A stretch of DNA of 64,000 nt from Scylla paramamosain (lineage: Eukaryota > Arthropoda > Malacostraca > Decapoda > Portunidae): the NCBI RefSeq assembly GCF_035594125.1, contig NC_087155.1:10239192-10303191 (forward strand). The letters run 5' to 3'. A program made the position numbers and the translations under genes. The first letter of the stretch is position 1. The number at the start of each line of letters is the position of its first letter. Of this stretch, positions 42,791-56,152 are shown in pieces. Below the pieces are notes generated by a model that was given only the letters and a program-made list of their open reading frames with translations, made no database searches and was not told the DNA's origin.

Positions 42791-43390
42791 GATTTGGTCA
42801 GTTCAAGAATGATGTTATTAAAATAAAAAATCTTTAGAACACTTTATATTCTTTCCTTCATTGTTTTAACTTATTTGCAATATTTCAAAAGCAATTAGAT
42901 AAGGAATTGAGATTTTGCAAAGGTCTTTTAAAACCTGACGTGAAAACCAATAGTAACCCATACTGTAGTAAGGCAAAAAAGTAAATGAATTGTTCTAAAC
43001 ACAAAAGCAGTTTTAGGATCAAAATAACTTTTTTCTATCTTGTTTAGATAAAAATTACTGGAAAATTATGATTTGGGGCCAAGGACAAGACAAAATTGAA
43101 ATTTTGTTACATAGTGTTAGCAATAAATCACACCATGAATCACCAGACACCGCAAGAACCCAATGATACCAAAGAAGATCAAGTCTGTTACAGCTGCTCC
43201 AGCCTCAACTCCCAGGGATGAGACACCACAGTGCCCATCAGTCTCCATGTTGTAATTCTTGTTCTGTTCAGTACTCAGGGCAGATTCATATCTCACCACA
43301 TCACTGTCCTGATAACTGTGCCACATTTTCACAATGTTAACATTAGAAAGAAAAAGAGGAATAATTATAACATGCTTCCATCCCACTATT
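42791..43390. other. Intergenic, no gene seen
   Basis: Nothing recognised; 43117-43386 has an 89-codon minus-strand frame without motifs. Confidence 0.35.
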
Positions 43391-43396
43391 TATATA

Positions 43397-43700
43397 GTAG
43401 AATCTCGGTTCACGAACTTAATCCATTCTGGGCCTTAGTTTGTAAACCAAATTGTTCGTCAACCAAAGCAATTTTTTTCTATTGAAATTAATGTAAATAC
43501 AAGACATATATATATATATAGAATGAAATTTAAGTACGTATCCTTAAATAGAGACAAATAACACTAAATTAAATAAAATGGAACTAATTATTTATCTTTG
43601 TTGTTTATAGTTGCTGGCATAGGTGGATGATGAGGGAGAAGATGAGGAAGCTACTAAATTTTGGGTAAAAGGCTGCTGCCTGCCTCCTCCCCTCTCTGCT
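43397..43700 (+). mobile_element. Left end of a mariner/Tigger-like element
   Basis: Starts TATAGTAGAATCTCGGTTCACGAA, like the terminal repeats of mariner MITEs (compare 21009 and 25276). The right end is not found; a CA run and a jockey-like fragment follow. Confidence 0.4.
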
Positions 43701-43701
43701 C

Positions 43702-43732
<31 letters not shown>

Positions 43733-43747
43733 TCTCTGTTAACTTAT

Positions 43748-43782
<35 letters not shown>
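43700..43782. repeat. (CA)n and (GA)n microsatellites
   Basis: CA run at 43702-43728 and GA run at 43751-43782. Confidence 0.95.
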
Positions 43783-43787
<5 letters not shown>

Positions 43788-43788
43788 C

Positions 43789-43885
43789 AATTATCCTCTC
43801 TTCAGTGACACTCAACTGTCCCCCTCTTCTGCACTGAACATTCCTGGTCTGTCCTTTACTTTTAATCTAAACTGGAAACATTGCA
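43789..43885 (+). mobile_element. Jockey-like LINE fragment
   Basis: Plus-strand copy of the segment encoding [20 protein letters not shown] and LSFTYNLNWK in the copies at 8340 and 39040; 97 bases only. Confidence 0.7.
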
Positions 43886-43889
43886 TCAT

Positions 43890-46250
43890 GATGTGTGTGT
43901 GTGTGTGTGTGAGTGAATTAGATGGGTATTGATGAGCATACTGCATATGTGCATAAAACCAGTAGTGGACACCCTTATATAATGATCTAGAAAGGTTGTA
44001 CTGTCTCTTCCCTCAGAGGTTACAAAAATACTTTCAGCAATTATGTAAACTAGTTTCTGTTGCTTAGATCCTTGAGTGACTTTTATGCCACATTAGTCTC
44101 ACCAGTTCAGTATTATGCTTGTATTGAGACTTGGACTTAAGTATAACATGGAGCGTTATACTTGATTGCTGCTTATTGATATCCTTCCCTGGAGATAGAG
44201 GTCTCTCACTTCCTCTTTGTTTACTTGCACTAAGGTTACTTTACTTCCTTCTGTAAATCATTTTACTTTTCCTCATTTATTATTTTTTTTCATACACCAT
44301 TGAATTCCATTTCAGTATTTGCACATCTTTTTAAAATCTTCTTGCTTGCAAAGAAGTTTATACTGCAAGTAATATATGCATGTTATTTTAATTTCTCAAG
44401 TATGACAAATCTTTGCTTTAGTTTCTCTTTTAGTGCTATCCACAATGTGAACAATTGAAATAACATTATTATATATACTTGTCTCAAACTCCCATCTCAA
44501 GTTTAAATAAATTTCTTGCACTTTTAACACATAAACATCCTCAAAAAATATTAATACCATTTAATAACTTTCTACATACTCCATTTATATATTCAAAACA
44601 TGTCAAATTGTTTGCCATTCTATCCAGTCTTATACTCTTTGTAAATTCATAATTAAGTAATTTTGCAAGGAAATGTAAAAATTTCAGTGGGATGTCCAGA
44701 AAGTAGCAAGCAAAAATTATAAATGTTTATTGCCCTCTTTGACTTTTGTTTACAAGCAAATTTGGTAATCACTATGGTTTTCCTTTGCTTGTGTCTTCAA
44801 TGTCTGGCAACTCCTGCCCACTAGAACCATTACACAATTTTTCACATGATGATGTTGAAACTGTTGGTGAAAAATACCTTCTTCCATAACTCTTTCACAC
44901 TATTTATTTTAAGGTACTCAAGATGCACTAACTGGCTCACTCTGCACACCTCAGTATGTGTACTTCCAGGGCCAGTGTTATTGTTCTTTACAATAAACCC
45001 AATCATTAACAAAGAAAAACTGAATAACACATTGGTATCTGGTTCTTTCTACTTTGAATCATATCTGGTTCTCCCTACTTTGAATCATGTAGTTTCCCTA
45101 TTCTCATAATAAGACTGATAAAACATACTAAATGTACGCATGCTGTGGGTTTGGAAAAAGGTCCATCGTCAGGGCTGTGGAGAAGTCACCTGGAAAATTT
45201 TATGTATCACAATGAATATAATATGTTTATAATATTTGTAATTGACAGGAAGGTTCTTGACAATGCTGACTTAACAGTACTGTTGGTTATCTTATTGCTT
45301 ATAAACTTATAGGAATTAGTATAAAACGAAGTAGAAAAAAACTGCTGCATCCTTTCCTATCCAAGAGATCCATTCACAAAGATTACAAAAGTCTACTTTG
45401 AGCACTCATAGTTGTATAAAAGTTGAAAAGCGAGTAAGAAAGTTAATATAGACAAACAAAAGATATAAATTTTTCAAAACATCCCTACACACACACACAT
45501 ATTCAATCACCTAATAATTCATTCAAATTTATCAGTAAGATTCAGATGCTTAACAGGATATATTACAACAAGTAAAATTTCCAAAATCTATTTTCAAAGA
45601 ATAACTTGTAAGACTTTATGGCACAATAAATCTAGAGAAAATACTTGCTTGTCGAAAGACCTTCGTTATACATAGCTGTGCCTAATACCAACACCTTACC
45701 CTCATAATATTAGATAATAGCTCATTGAACAAAGGAATGCAAACTGCAATACATACAAGTTTTTGTCGTTTACCAATGCCACTTCTGACTGTCCTTATAT
45801 TTTGAATATGTATGTCTTAGCTTAAGCCTAACATCACTATCAAATCAAACATCAAACATTATACAAGATAATTAATGCAACAAGGCCATGCATGTATGTG
45901 TATGTGTAGTTCTGACACACAAGAAAAGAGCTATGCTCATATATTCTATTTCTAGACCTAATAATAGGCATTTAAATTCTTAAGAATTTCATGAATATGT
46001 CACTTTCTAAGTTGTTCCAGATTGCTTTCCTTCTTTATGACTTTTCTTTCACTCTTGCCTGCATGTGGTCATTTTCATCTTCAATCCATGAACTCCTTCT
46101 AAGTCCCATACAAACAGAACTATCAAATTTCTCAGTATCACTCCCCTTTCCTCTTCCCTTTATAGCTGGGAATTATTATTTTAACACTTTTTTTTTCCCT
46201 CAGATGACAATTTTCTCAGGCTTGAGACCATCTAGGGTGCTGCTGCTGCT
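43890..46250. other. Intergenic, no gene seen
   Basis: AT-rich. A short tandem duplication (ATCTGGTTCTxxCTACTTTG) lies near 45040-45088. No coding signal. Confidence 0.4.
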
Positions 46251-46252
46251 GC

Positions 46253-46253
<1 letters not shown>

Positions 46254-46336
<83 letters not shown>
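46254..46336. repeat. (GT)n microsatellite, about 80 bp
   Basis: Pure GT run after a short CTG run. Confidence 0.96.
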
Positions 46337-46337
<1 letters not shown>

Positions 46338-46746
46338 ATGTATACACAAGTGTGTTTCTAAACACAGCTGAAAACAATGGCACTATCTTGAAAAATTTTA
46401 CTTTTATTCTTAAACAATGTAAAGTTAAATCTTAATTAAGCAAATGGTATTGGGAAGAATATTTTCGATACCTAAAAAAAATGGATGATTCAGTTTTGCT
46501 ACTACTTAGATTACCTTAACTGCACACTATAATGAAATGTATCAGGATCAAGTTCATTCCATCTATGGCCACCAAATAACACTGACAAAGTGAAGCATGA
46601 AATACACATTATCTTTATTAAAGAACAGTCCTGTGGTAATGCTACAATGAGAGTGTAATTCACCCAGTGTCTTCAGGATAACATGCTTGACTAATAATTA
46701 CCACTTACATCACAGCTTGTGTTAAAGACCCTCTAAAGTCCATGGA

Positions 46747-46825
46747 TAAGCAGCTCAGTGGTGTAAGGGTTAGCACACTTAGTTCACAGCTAAGGCCTGA
46801 TTTTGAATCTCAGATGAGATGGAAA
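46747..46825 (+). mobile_element. tRNA-derived SINE head
   Basis: The A-box-like region CAGCTCAGTGGTGTAAGGG and the B-box-like TGATTTTGAATCTC lie 50 bases apart, as in a tRNA. Pairing of the arms is poor and the B-box is off consensus, so it is not a working tRNA gene. A SINE remnant fits best. Confidence 0.5.
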
Positions 46826-46829
46826 TAAT

Positions 46830-49800
46830 ATTAATTCAATGAGGTCTTCACATATTTTAGAGATTCTACAGAACTTGTATAATTTTACACTAAGATGATG
46901 TAACTATTATAATGAGTTTTTTTTTTTTTTTCTATTAACTAATTAGCAATCTCCCTTGGATCACGTTGATACTTCCCTTGTAAAAGTCACGTTGAAAGAC
47001 TGTACTTGTAATGCTTCTATCAGATTTTTTTTTTTTTTTTGGGGGGGAAGAAGATTTAACTTTTTAATATTGAAGATGTTTTTTCATAATTAACTAATGC
47101 TCTTCCTTTGGTTCACAAACCACATGGCAATTTTATGGGGATCTATTAATAAATATAGTAATCATTCCTTGATATTTTTTTCTAGTAACTAGTATTTTGA
47201 GTGTTAGTAAATTTCATGGCAAAAATAAATTATCCTACATAGTAATCCTAGCCTGGAGACAGAATGCCATTATAAAATCAACAAAATGTAATGCATGAAG
47301 TCTGAAATAGAAAAAAGTTGCACAAGGAAGAGAACACAAGCACCAGACATTAGAGGAGTCAGAGAATTAAGGCACATTGTACAGCTGATGGGCTCACTTG
47401 CAGCAAAACTCAAGATTCAAGAAAAAACAATTGTCAACCAGTTTTTTTTTTTTTTTTACAAAAACTTTAGCTTATTGTCACTTTCAAAAAACTGGTTTAA
47501 AAAACTTTTAGAATTTTCGAACTAAATTATGTAAATCTCACTTTTAAATAATTCAATCTAATAATCAAATATATATAACTAAATAATCATAATAATTCTG
47601 AAAGGCAGGTTTCATATTTGCATGGATCAACCTTTATCACCTATTGGCTGCTTGCAAAGCTGATTGTGAAAAATAATATTACAACTCTCCAAGCATTAAA
47701 AAAAAATAATAATAAATAAATAAATAAATCAAATGTAGTGAAAGCCTGAAACACAACTAGCTGATGAAAGTCAACTTTTATGGCAAAGACCCCTTAAAGG
47801 CAATGAAACATTTTGCATAACTGCAACATATTTGGTTGACAAATACACCAATAGCATAATTCATTGCACACTTCACCTGCAACAAATTAATGTATTTTAT
47901 ACAGGACCTGAGGAAAGTGTCACAACAAACACGAGCCCTGGCAGAATGTATAAGATCACATTCACTACTAAACCAGTAATACTTTCAGTTCAGAGCCTGC
48001 AAAATCTAGACAGTGAATTTAAAATATACTTTGCTGATAGTAATAATTTTTATGCTTTTTAGTACTTCTGGATGAATGTCATTCACTGCTTTCCAGACAT
48101 ATACACATCCAGCCTACAGTGTAATGCTCCTTCCATACACTAATAGCTAATGTGTGTCATCCAAGTTAACTAAGACCATGTCTATTAGTTTTCACTGAAA
48201 AAAAAAGTATAATGTACTTTGAGTTAAATAATTTCAGTAAATTTGATATCTTGATAGATTGTTAATTCCAGAAATTCTAACACTAATACCAGCAAGGAGA
48301 TTAGTAAAAATAAACTCTAACATTAATACCAGCAAGGAGACCAGTAAAAATATGTTTGCCTACTGACTCCTGGAGACAATGCCAGATTTTATCTTTTGAG
48401 CTCCTCTAATATACCCCAGGGTCTTGTTATATGTAGTTTCAGAATCTGTAAATACATGTGTACATGATTAATCTAAATGTGAACATTCTGTATATGTAAA
48501 AAAAAAAATAATAATAATAAAAAATTGCTTTTATGTGAGGTGTAGAAAGCAATGAGAGATGCAGCACAAAATATACAATTGATAAGCTAGGAGCACAGAA
48601 GTGAGCAAACTATATCCAGTATAGTAATTTTTAAATGGTTTTGACATCTTGAGTTTAGTGAGTGTTGGATTATTGTAATTAGTCATATATATATGCTTAA
48701 CATGTTAATTTTGTCTTATAAGCATTCTGTGCCTAGTACAAGGCTGGTCCCTGGATTAATCCTTTCATTGTGCACATATCAGACATGCTGACACCCCTGT
48801 GCACACAATGGTAGTCTTTCACCTCTATTTCAAAAACTATGCACTGTAGTGAAAAATTCACATACATTATTAGAGAAAGAAAGTCCAAAGCTACAAAACT
48901 GGTTTATGTACATGTCTAGGGCTTGGTTTACTCTTCACTGAGATACTATTAGTCAGACTTGAATCTCCTGTCCTTTCATGTTCCAACAATATTAGTCTTT
49001 ATTTTGCACTGGTTCATGTTATTGAGAACAGGGATCATTCCTGTGATAACCCCCAAGACAAGAACCAATGAAAATAGACTGTAGAATAATGTTGGAATAT
49101 ATAAAGGGGCTGGATATTGAAGTCTTAACTAAATAATTACAGTGATGATTCAGCCCATACAGCAGTGTTGTAGTGACAACATTGCAATAAAGGTGTTAAG
49201 TACAAGAGAACTACTTGAGCTTTGGGAAAAGTTTGAAATTATCAAAAGAGCATAAAGTAGTGAAAGAACATTTGTTAAAAGTCAGCTTTACAACCATGGC
49301 AAGTCCACCATCTGTAACATTGCTTAACACATCAACATCCACTGTGCTGTTATTTTCCCTGTCATTTGGGTTAGTGTAATAAGATATTGCTATCATCTAA
49401 TACTGCTCTAGTGTACTGTCATGAAAAACTACAATTAATGAAGTTACAGAAAGTACCTCCCAAGATTAATGTAAAGATGGAGTCATGTGTGTGAATTATA
49501 GTACAGTTTTTTTTGCACAATCTAAGCCTCACATATAACAAGATTCTGGTGTATAGATTTAATTGTAAAAACTTCATTTGGGAACTACCATTTGCTATTA
49601 GAAAGGAACTTTGTTAAAATATTTCAAGAATTTTCATATCTTAACAGTCAAATATATAATACACATGTAATTAATATTTGCATACCTTCATAACCACTAA
49701 GCCACTTGGCATTACAAATTATTGTCCCAAACACCAACTTTCATGAATCCTATACTTCCTAAATTGTTATTTTCTTTGTAATCTTTGGTAGAAATTTATT

Positions 49801-52087
49801 CTACACAAACAGCAGTTTTTAGGAGAGTACTCTTTCACATGTGATTCAGAGTGCAGTTTCTATAACATACTTGATTCAAGAATTTTTTGAGGATTGGTGT
49901 ATCCCTCCATATTTGTGGTGATCCTAAGAGAGCTACAGTACATAAGACACAAGCCTTACAAAATATCTCTATTCCAATTTATAAAGATTAGCCTATAAAC
50001 AGATAAAACTAAAGATATTAAAACTGTTTAATCAGTTCATTAATGCTCGAAAGTTATAACAAAGTCAACAGTGTACTGTAAGAAATGTTTTACTTGAAGA
50101 GCACTGTAGAATTGAGGCAAGTGCAACTGAGACTACAGAATAATTTACTTTACTGTTTTGTTTTACCTTACAGATACAGTTTACTGCAATTTTGTCATTT
50201 TAGGCAATGGCCACAAAAGCTGCATCATTGGTTATTGAATGTTTTTATCACACAGTTGTATGGTTTTGACATCTTGAGTTTAGTGAGTGTAGGATTATGG
50301 TGAGATCAGTTTCAAGGGTTACAAACTTGTTAATTTTTGAGAAATAAAATAATTTTTTTTTTTTTATTACAAACCTAGCAAAGAGCAGCTATTTTTAAAA
50401 AGCTAAGTAAATTATCACATAAGTATTTTGTTCACATATAAGACATACAAAAGCTTTTACAAACCCATACAGAAATGCATATGTACAAGATACAATCTAA
50501 AACGTGAATGTTTCTTATCATCTTCTACAGTTTGGTATCTAAAGTATGCAAAAAATGATAAACTCGTGGATTTATTATATTGCTATTGTCCAAAACACTG
50601 CAAGTATAAATGTTACATTTTTTGTAGTTCAATAAAAATACAGGTAGTCCTAACAGAAGTATAAAGACAAACACTCACCATGCCCAACTCATGTGAGCAC
50701 TAATTAACAACTGGCACTCTTACTCACATTAATGAAAAATATAATCTTTTCCTATAGAGAGGTTTCACAATATTTATTTCTCTTATCAACTTCTCATACT
50801 TGTTACAGAATGAAATATCATGAAACTTATGGTGCTTTGTCTCAGTTACATTAATATTTATGAAATTTTGTAATATCCTTTTACAACATATTCTACAGTA
50901 CACTTACCTTGTTTGTAACAGTCAATGTATATAGAGGGCACAGTGTGCTCATTGCTGTCAAATTCATTTGAATTTCATTAACTGCTATTGCTGAACTTGA
51001 TGAGTTAGTTTATGATGTATATGCATATAGCTATAGTTAAGAGAGTTGTAGGCATTTTCTCCCAGGGATTTCCAAAATCATGAGGCATATCAAATGTTAA
51101 GAAAATAATTAGAAGCTACATATTCTCTTTCTCTTTGTCATATAAAACAATTTCTATCACAAAAACTGTTAAAATAACATTTAATTGTCATTTTGTGGCA
51201 TGTAATAATAATAGAAACCAATCTTAAAATTATCAATAAGATTAACAGTAGTCTTGTCCTTTGTTTAACATCAGAGGTGAAATCAATTATAGACAAGCAA
51301 CAGACTAGCCATTTTAGTAAGTGAATAAACACACTGTTTCCTTTATATACAAAGTGGTAACAATGCTTCAATGCAATGCAGTCAATATGAGTGACAAGGA
51401 TAATTTATACATCTATCATAATGTAATGCCTCTTCTTTTTTTATGAATTGATGAAAAATAAAAATAAAGTAACATATACTGTTTGAGCATTACAATATAG
51501 GAAGCATTCTCCATGGTAGTCGCAAGGAGAAGCTAAAGTTTGTTTGTGCATTTTGGGCAGGGGTGGTTTAGTTTACTAACTCTCAATAACTAATGGAAGC
51601 AAAAAGATGGTTAGGGGGAAGAGCCAAATATTACTAACATACAATATACTACACATTAAATTATTCACTATTAGATTACCCACTAATCAAATGAGTTTAT
51701 AATGAAATGCTGATCGACATTACCATCCAGCCCCATGCAAAACATAAGTAGCAAATTAAGATAAGCCCCCTATTGTCTGAATTTCTGAGCACACATCTTC
51801 ATAAGAATTCCAGTAATACAGCCAGATAAATGCATCACCATAAGGCTAGGCACTGACTATATGTAGCAGCTCACGTTGGGAAGTACTGATAAGCACCGTG
51901 TCAAAAATATGAGCTGACAGTATAAATGATCCCACCGTTCTACACTGACATACTTTTAATTTGTACGTCTAATAAATCAACATTTCATAAAAACTTGTTG
52001 GTTCCCTGACTATGCACAACTTCTTTACAGAAAGTATGCCTGGCTGTGTTCTCACAAGCCCACCACAACATGCCATTCATATTCACC
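46830..52087. other. Intergenic between POGLUT1 and RhoGDI, no gene seen
   Basis: AT-rich DNA with only short frames. It probably includes the RhoGDI 3' UTR at its right end. Small repeats: a doubled unit of about 45 bp at 48276-48352, and a dispersed 32-base motif at 48638 and 50262. Confidence 0.45.
48276..48352. repeat. Tandem duplication, about 45-bp unit
   Basis: Two copies of a unit with TCTAACAxTAATACCAGCAAG and GAxxAGTAAAAATA. Confidence 0.8.
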
Positions 52088-52284
52088 TCAATTCCAGTCT
52101 TTCTTGATGTTGAAAGACCATTCCCATTTAAGATGTTCATTGTTGTCATCATCCGTGAAGAGAGACTTTACAGTGTAATGGCCCCGGGCAATGAGGCCTG
52201 AAGGTGCATCTTCTATTGGAGTGGTGTAAGACTGCACCTCTTCCTTAGGGGCATACGAACCCACCATATGGGTCATCTTGTCCA
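52088..52284 (-). CDS. RhoGDI last coding exon
   Basis: On the minus strand: acceptor TTTTTACAG/TGG, stop TGA at 52090-52088. Encodes (V)DKMTHMVGSYAPKEE, GLIARGHYTVKS, TDDDN and WEWSFNIKKDWN, ending at the usual place for the family. Confidence 0.94.
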
Positions 52285-54296
52285 CTGTAAAAAGTTAACA
52301 ACATATTTTAGTATATTTGTAGCTACACACCAGAATGACGACCCCATTAAAGGATGGTAGCTGAGCCAACTTGTTTCACAAGACTTCCCTCATATATTTC
52401 CCTGTATACCCTTTAGGAAAGAAAAGTCAATTTCTTCATTTAAGGTACAGCAATATCAGTGTCACATGGCACAATACATCACTATACAATGATGAAGATG
52501 AGAAAAATAAAATGAAGGAAAGAATGTAACAATGAAATTACATTTAAATGATACGCCATAGTTACTCACAACAGATGTATAGTATAGTAACAATTACCAA
52601 ATTTTATACCTAATACCTAGGAAAGGCTGAGCCAAGACAAAGAATACAGGCACACACGTGTATGCTCACAAACGTGCTAATAAATGTTCCCTAAAACTGA
52701 ATAAAAACCACATTTATGAGATAGTTCAGTTACATACACACCCGCATCTCTCAGGGCTCAGCACCAGAAATGGTTTATCCTTGCTACATCATAACAAATC
52801 CAGTAAATTCAGGTGCAACCAATCTCCTGCAAAGGACCTCAAGGCCCCACTCATGCATTCACAACCATTTTCCATTCAGCCCAATCATGCAGGACTGCTC
52901 CTTGCTCTAAACATCAGTGTTTTACCTAATACTCTCAACATCCTACCTATTCATACCATTTATGGTATGCCTTACATGAGCAAACACTTCAAATACATGT
53001 TCTTACCACTTCCTCATTTCTCAGTACCCATGTATGTTACTCCACACACACATCACTCAGACAACTCATCTCCATTGCATTCGTTCCCTTCTGTCCTGAC
53101 TGCATGTTCTTTCCATACAATACTGTCACTACTATTATATCTTCAAACAACTTTGTTTTTTTTTCATTAATTCCAGGCAGTCTACAACTAAATACTTTCT
53201 TCATTCAAGCTTCATTTATCCAAAATTTCATCTCTAAATCTATTCCTCCTTCAACACTAGCATGCAAACCTTGATAAATGAAACAAGCTACTTCCTCAAG
53301 CTGTAACACTGATGTATAAAGTTCAGAGGCCTGGGCTTGAAAAACAGAGCACAATAATTATGAATGTGTACTATAAAAATTTGTTATCTGCGAAGCACAT
53401 GGAGTGACAAAATGGGGTGCTAAGAGCAATGAAAGTTTCTTGAAGCTATGGTGTGAGTATCTTTGCAAGTTATATAAACTGTGGAGGGGTGGAGTGGATA
53501 TAAAAAAAAATAAAAAAGTCCACATATATAAAGTGTGGAGGGGTGGAATAGACAAAAAGGAATCCACTAAGATGATATTACCATACTGGGAGAATAAAGT
53601 AAAGAACTTGTGAAGAAAACATGTGAATGGTGATGAAGGTGCTAATAGAGAGGAAGACCATATAGAAGATGACAGAAAGGAGTACATAATGTGAAAGAGA
53701 TGTTGGTAGAGGCCAAGTTTCTGTGCAAGTTAAAAAGGAATGTTTGGATAGAAAGAGGAGACATCATCTTGGGGGTGTCACATTCTTGGAGTGAGGCATT
53801 AGAGAAATAGATAGATAGATAGACACTTATTATAATTCTAAACGATTGGAATGCTCCAAATTTGGTGCTCCAAATTTAGTGACATCTTAATTTATTACCA
53901 TTTAGGTACCTACTCAAAATATTTTATAATAAAAAAACTACAGTGCAGAGAAAAAAGCAACGATCTGCCTAAAAGTCAACTACTAGTTTGTCAGAATCCT
54001 GTCTACCACAGCCTGTCACATCCTTCTGACTATTATGCTTAATGCATGTTTCCTATTATTTGTATTTCATTTATTCATTGATTTATTCATTTACTTCTTT
54101 TCTTTTGGTGCTGTCTCAAGTTTATATTTATTGTTTTTTTTTTTTTTTTTTTTTTTTACATACAATTGGCATTATGGGAAAGATCCCTAGTAATAACTGC
54201 CACGAATTTCATAACACAAAAAAAATTTATTTCTGAAAAATAATTGAAAAACATACTAACAGTGCAAAAGAATAATTAATCTCAAGCTACATGGAG

Positions 54297-54341
<45 letters not shown>

Positions 54342-56015
54342 AGGATGGGGAGAAAAAGTCATATTTAAGGTTCTTCACAAGCAATAACAACTTTTGAAAA
54401 GTCAGTTTGTGATTCATCTCAAAAATACCAAAGATGTTACTGACACTGTCCAGTATTCAGGTGTTTCACTGTAGTAAAGTTATTAAACAAATGAAACTAT
54501 AATCCATGGAACGTTACATGCATGCTGAAACACTTCATCTTTGTAAATTTGTTAGTTTACTTTTTGTACCTTTGTCATATGCCCTCATAAATGGCCCTCC
54601 AACCTGTAAAGAAATGTACAGAGCTTATTGAGACTCACAATGAGTGTAAATGTGTGGCAACTCAACTAGTGTTGGAGAAGAATACGCTCTCAAGGTACCA
54701 TCTCAGTTCATCTGAAAATTACTCTTCTCATTGGCACATTAATTAATCCTTATAAATGGAAGTCATACAAAATACAGAGAACACCTACCTAGCAGTCCCT
54801 TCCTGAAGGTGCGCTGAATGTACTTCATTCCAGTGACTATCTCCCTCTGGACATGGAAGTCAATACGAATCTTGTAGCTAATGCCCTCCTGGAAGAAACA
54901 CCAACTTCAGTATTTGTGTTGTGTAGACACAACATCAAAGCATCACAACTTTTCCTACACCACTCAAAGAACCTTAAAGTTTTCTCATATCAATATGCAT
55001 AAAAGTATGAATCTCTTGTATCAGACTAAATAATTCTACAGGTGTGCAAATAAAGTATGTCTTCATATTTCCATCATGCTGTTAGGTTAACAACAAAGCT
55101 GAAAGAGAGAAAATTTTACCACAAAAAGACTATAAATGAATACATAAAGGCAAATTATTTAAAGGCTTAAAAAAAGACAAGGTAACTCAAAGAACATGTC
55201 TATTATCAATTGAAAAATAAGTGCGAGAAGTACCTTGCAGTACAAGTTCACCATTGTACAAGTAATTTGTTGTACAAGCCAAGGATTGTCTGAATTTTCG
55301 TCAAAGTACAAGTGGAAATCCACTATACGAGCGAGTTTCATACAAGCAACTGCTAGTTGGTGCTGAGCTCTCACACAGTCTCCCATCAAGCACAGTCTTT
55401 GCTCACATAGTTCACAAGTTTATCTTATTGAAACAGCATTCCCACTGTGTTTTTCCTGTGTTTGTGTTAGTTTTGTGCATTTTTTGCAATTACTTTGTAA
55501 TAATTAGTTGTGTTAGCCATGGTTCCTAAAAAGGTTAGTGCAAAGGACAGAGCTGAGAAGAAAAAAACAGATTATGAGAGAACTGAAGATGAAAATCATT
55601 AATAAACATGAGAAAGGAGTGCCTGTAGTGGACTTTTTAGCTGCACAACCCATCAAGAAGCTGCTACCATGTCTGCTCTTGGCTCTGCAGGTAGAGGGAG
55701 AGACTCACAAGCCAGGTGGGGATGTATCCCCTACAGTAGTATCATGTTTGACCAAAGTGGTCCTCCCTGGAATACTAATGAAAACAGTGATACTTTCCTA
55801 AGTCTTGAACTTCCTACCTACTTCTACATTTCCTCCTACTTATGACTTGAACTCTTTCAAGAGGAAGATTTCAAAACACTTACCCTTTATTATTTTTTTA
55901 TATTTGGAATCTCTATGAGAACAGTGATCAAGTGGACCTTTTTTTATGCAAAATTTTTTGTTGCCCTTGGCCAGCAGCCCTCTTCCATAAAAAAAATAAA
56001 ATAAATAATAATATA

Positions 56016-56067
<52 letters not shown>

Positions 56068-56113
56068 ATAAATAAATAAATAAATTAATTAATTAATTAA
56101 TTAACATATAATA

Positions 56114-56152
<39 letters not shown>

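Noticed and set aside
46747..46825. Functional tRNA gene
   Set aside because: The B-box is off consensus, the arms do not pair and there is no terminator run immediately after; a SINE is more likely.
52658..53170. 170-codon plus-strand frame in the RhoGDI intron as a gene
   Set aside because: Starts in non-coding-looking DNA, lacks domains and splice context, and has composition typical of AT/CA-rich sequence.
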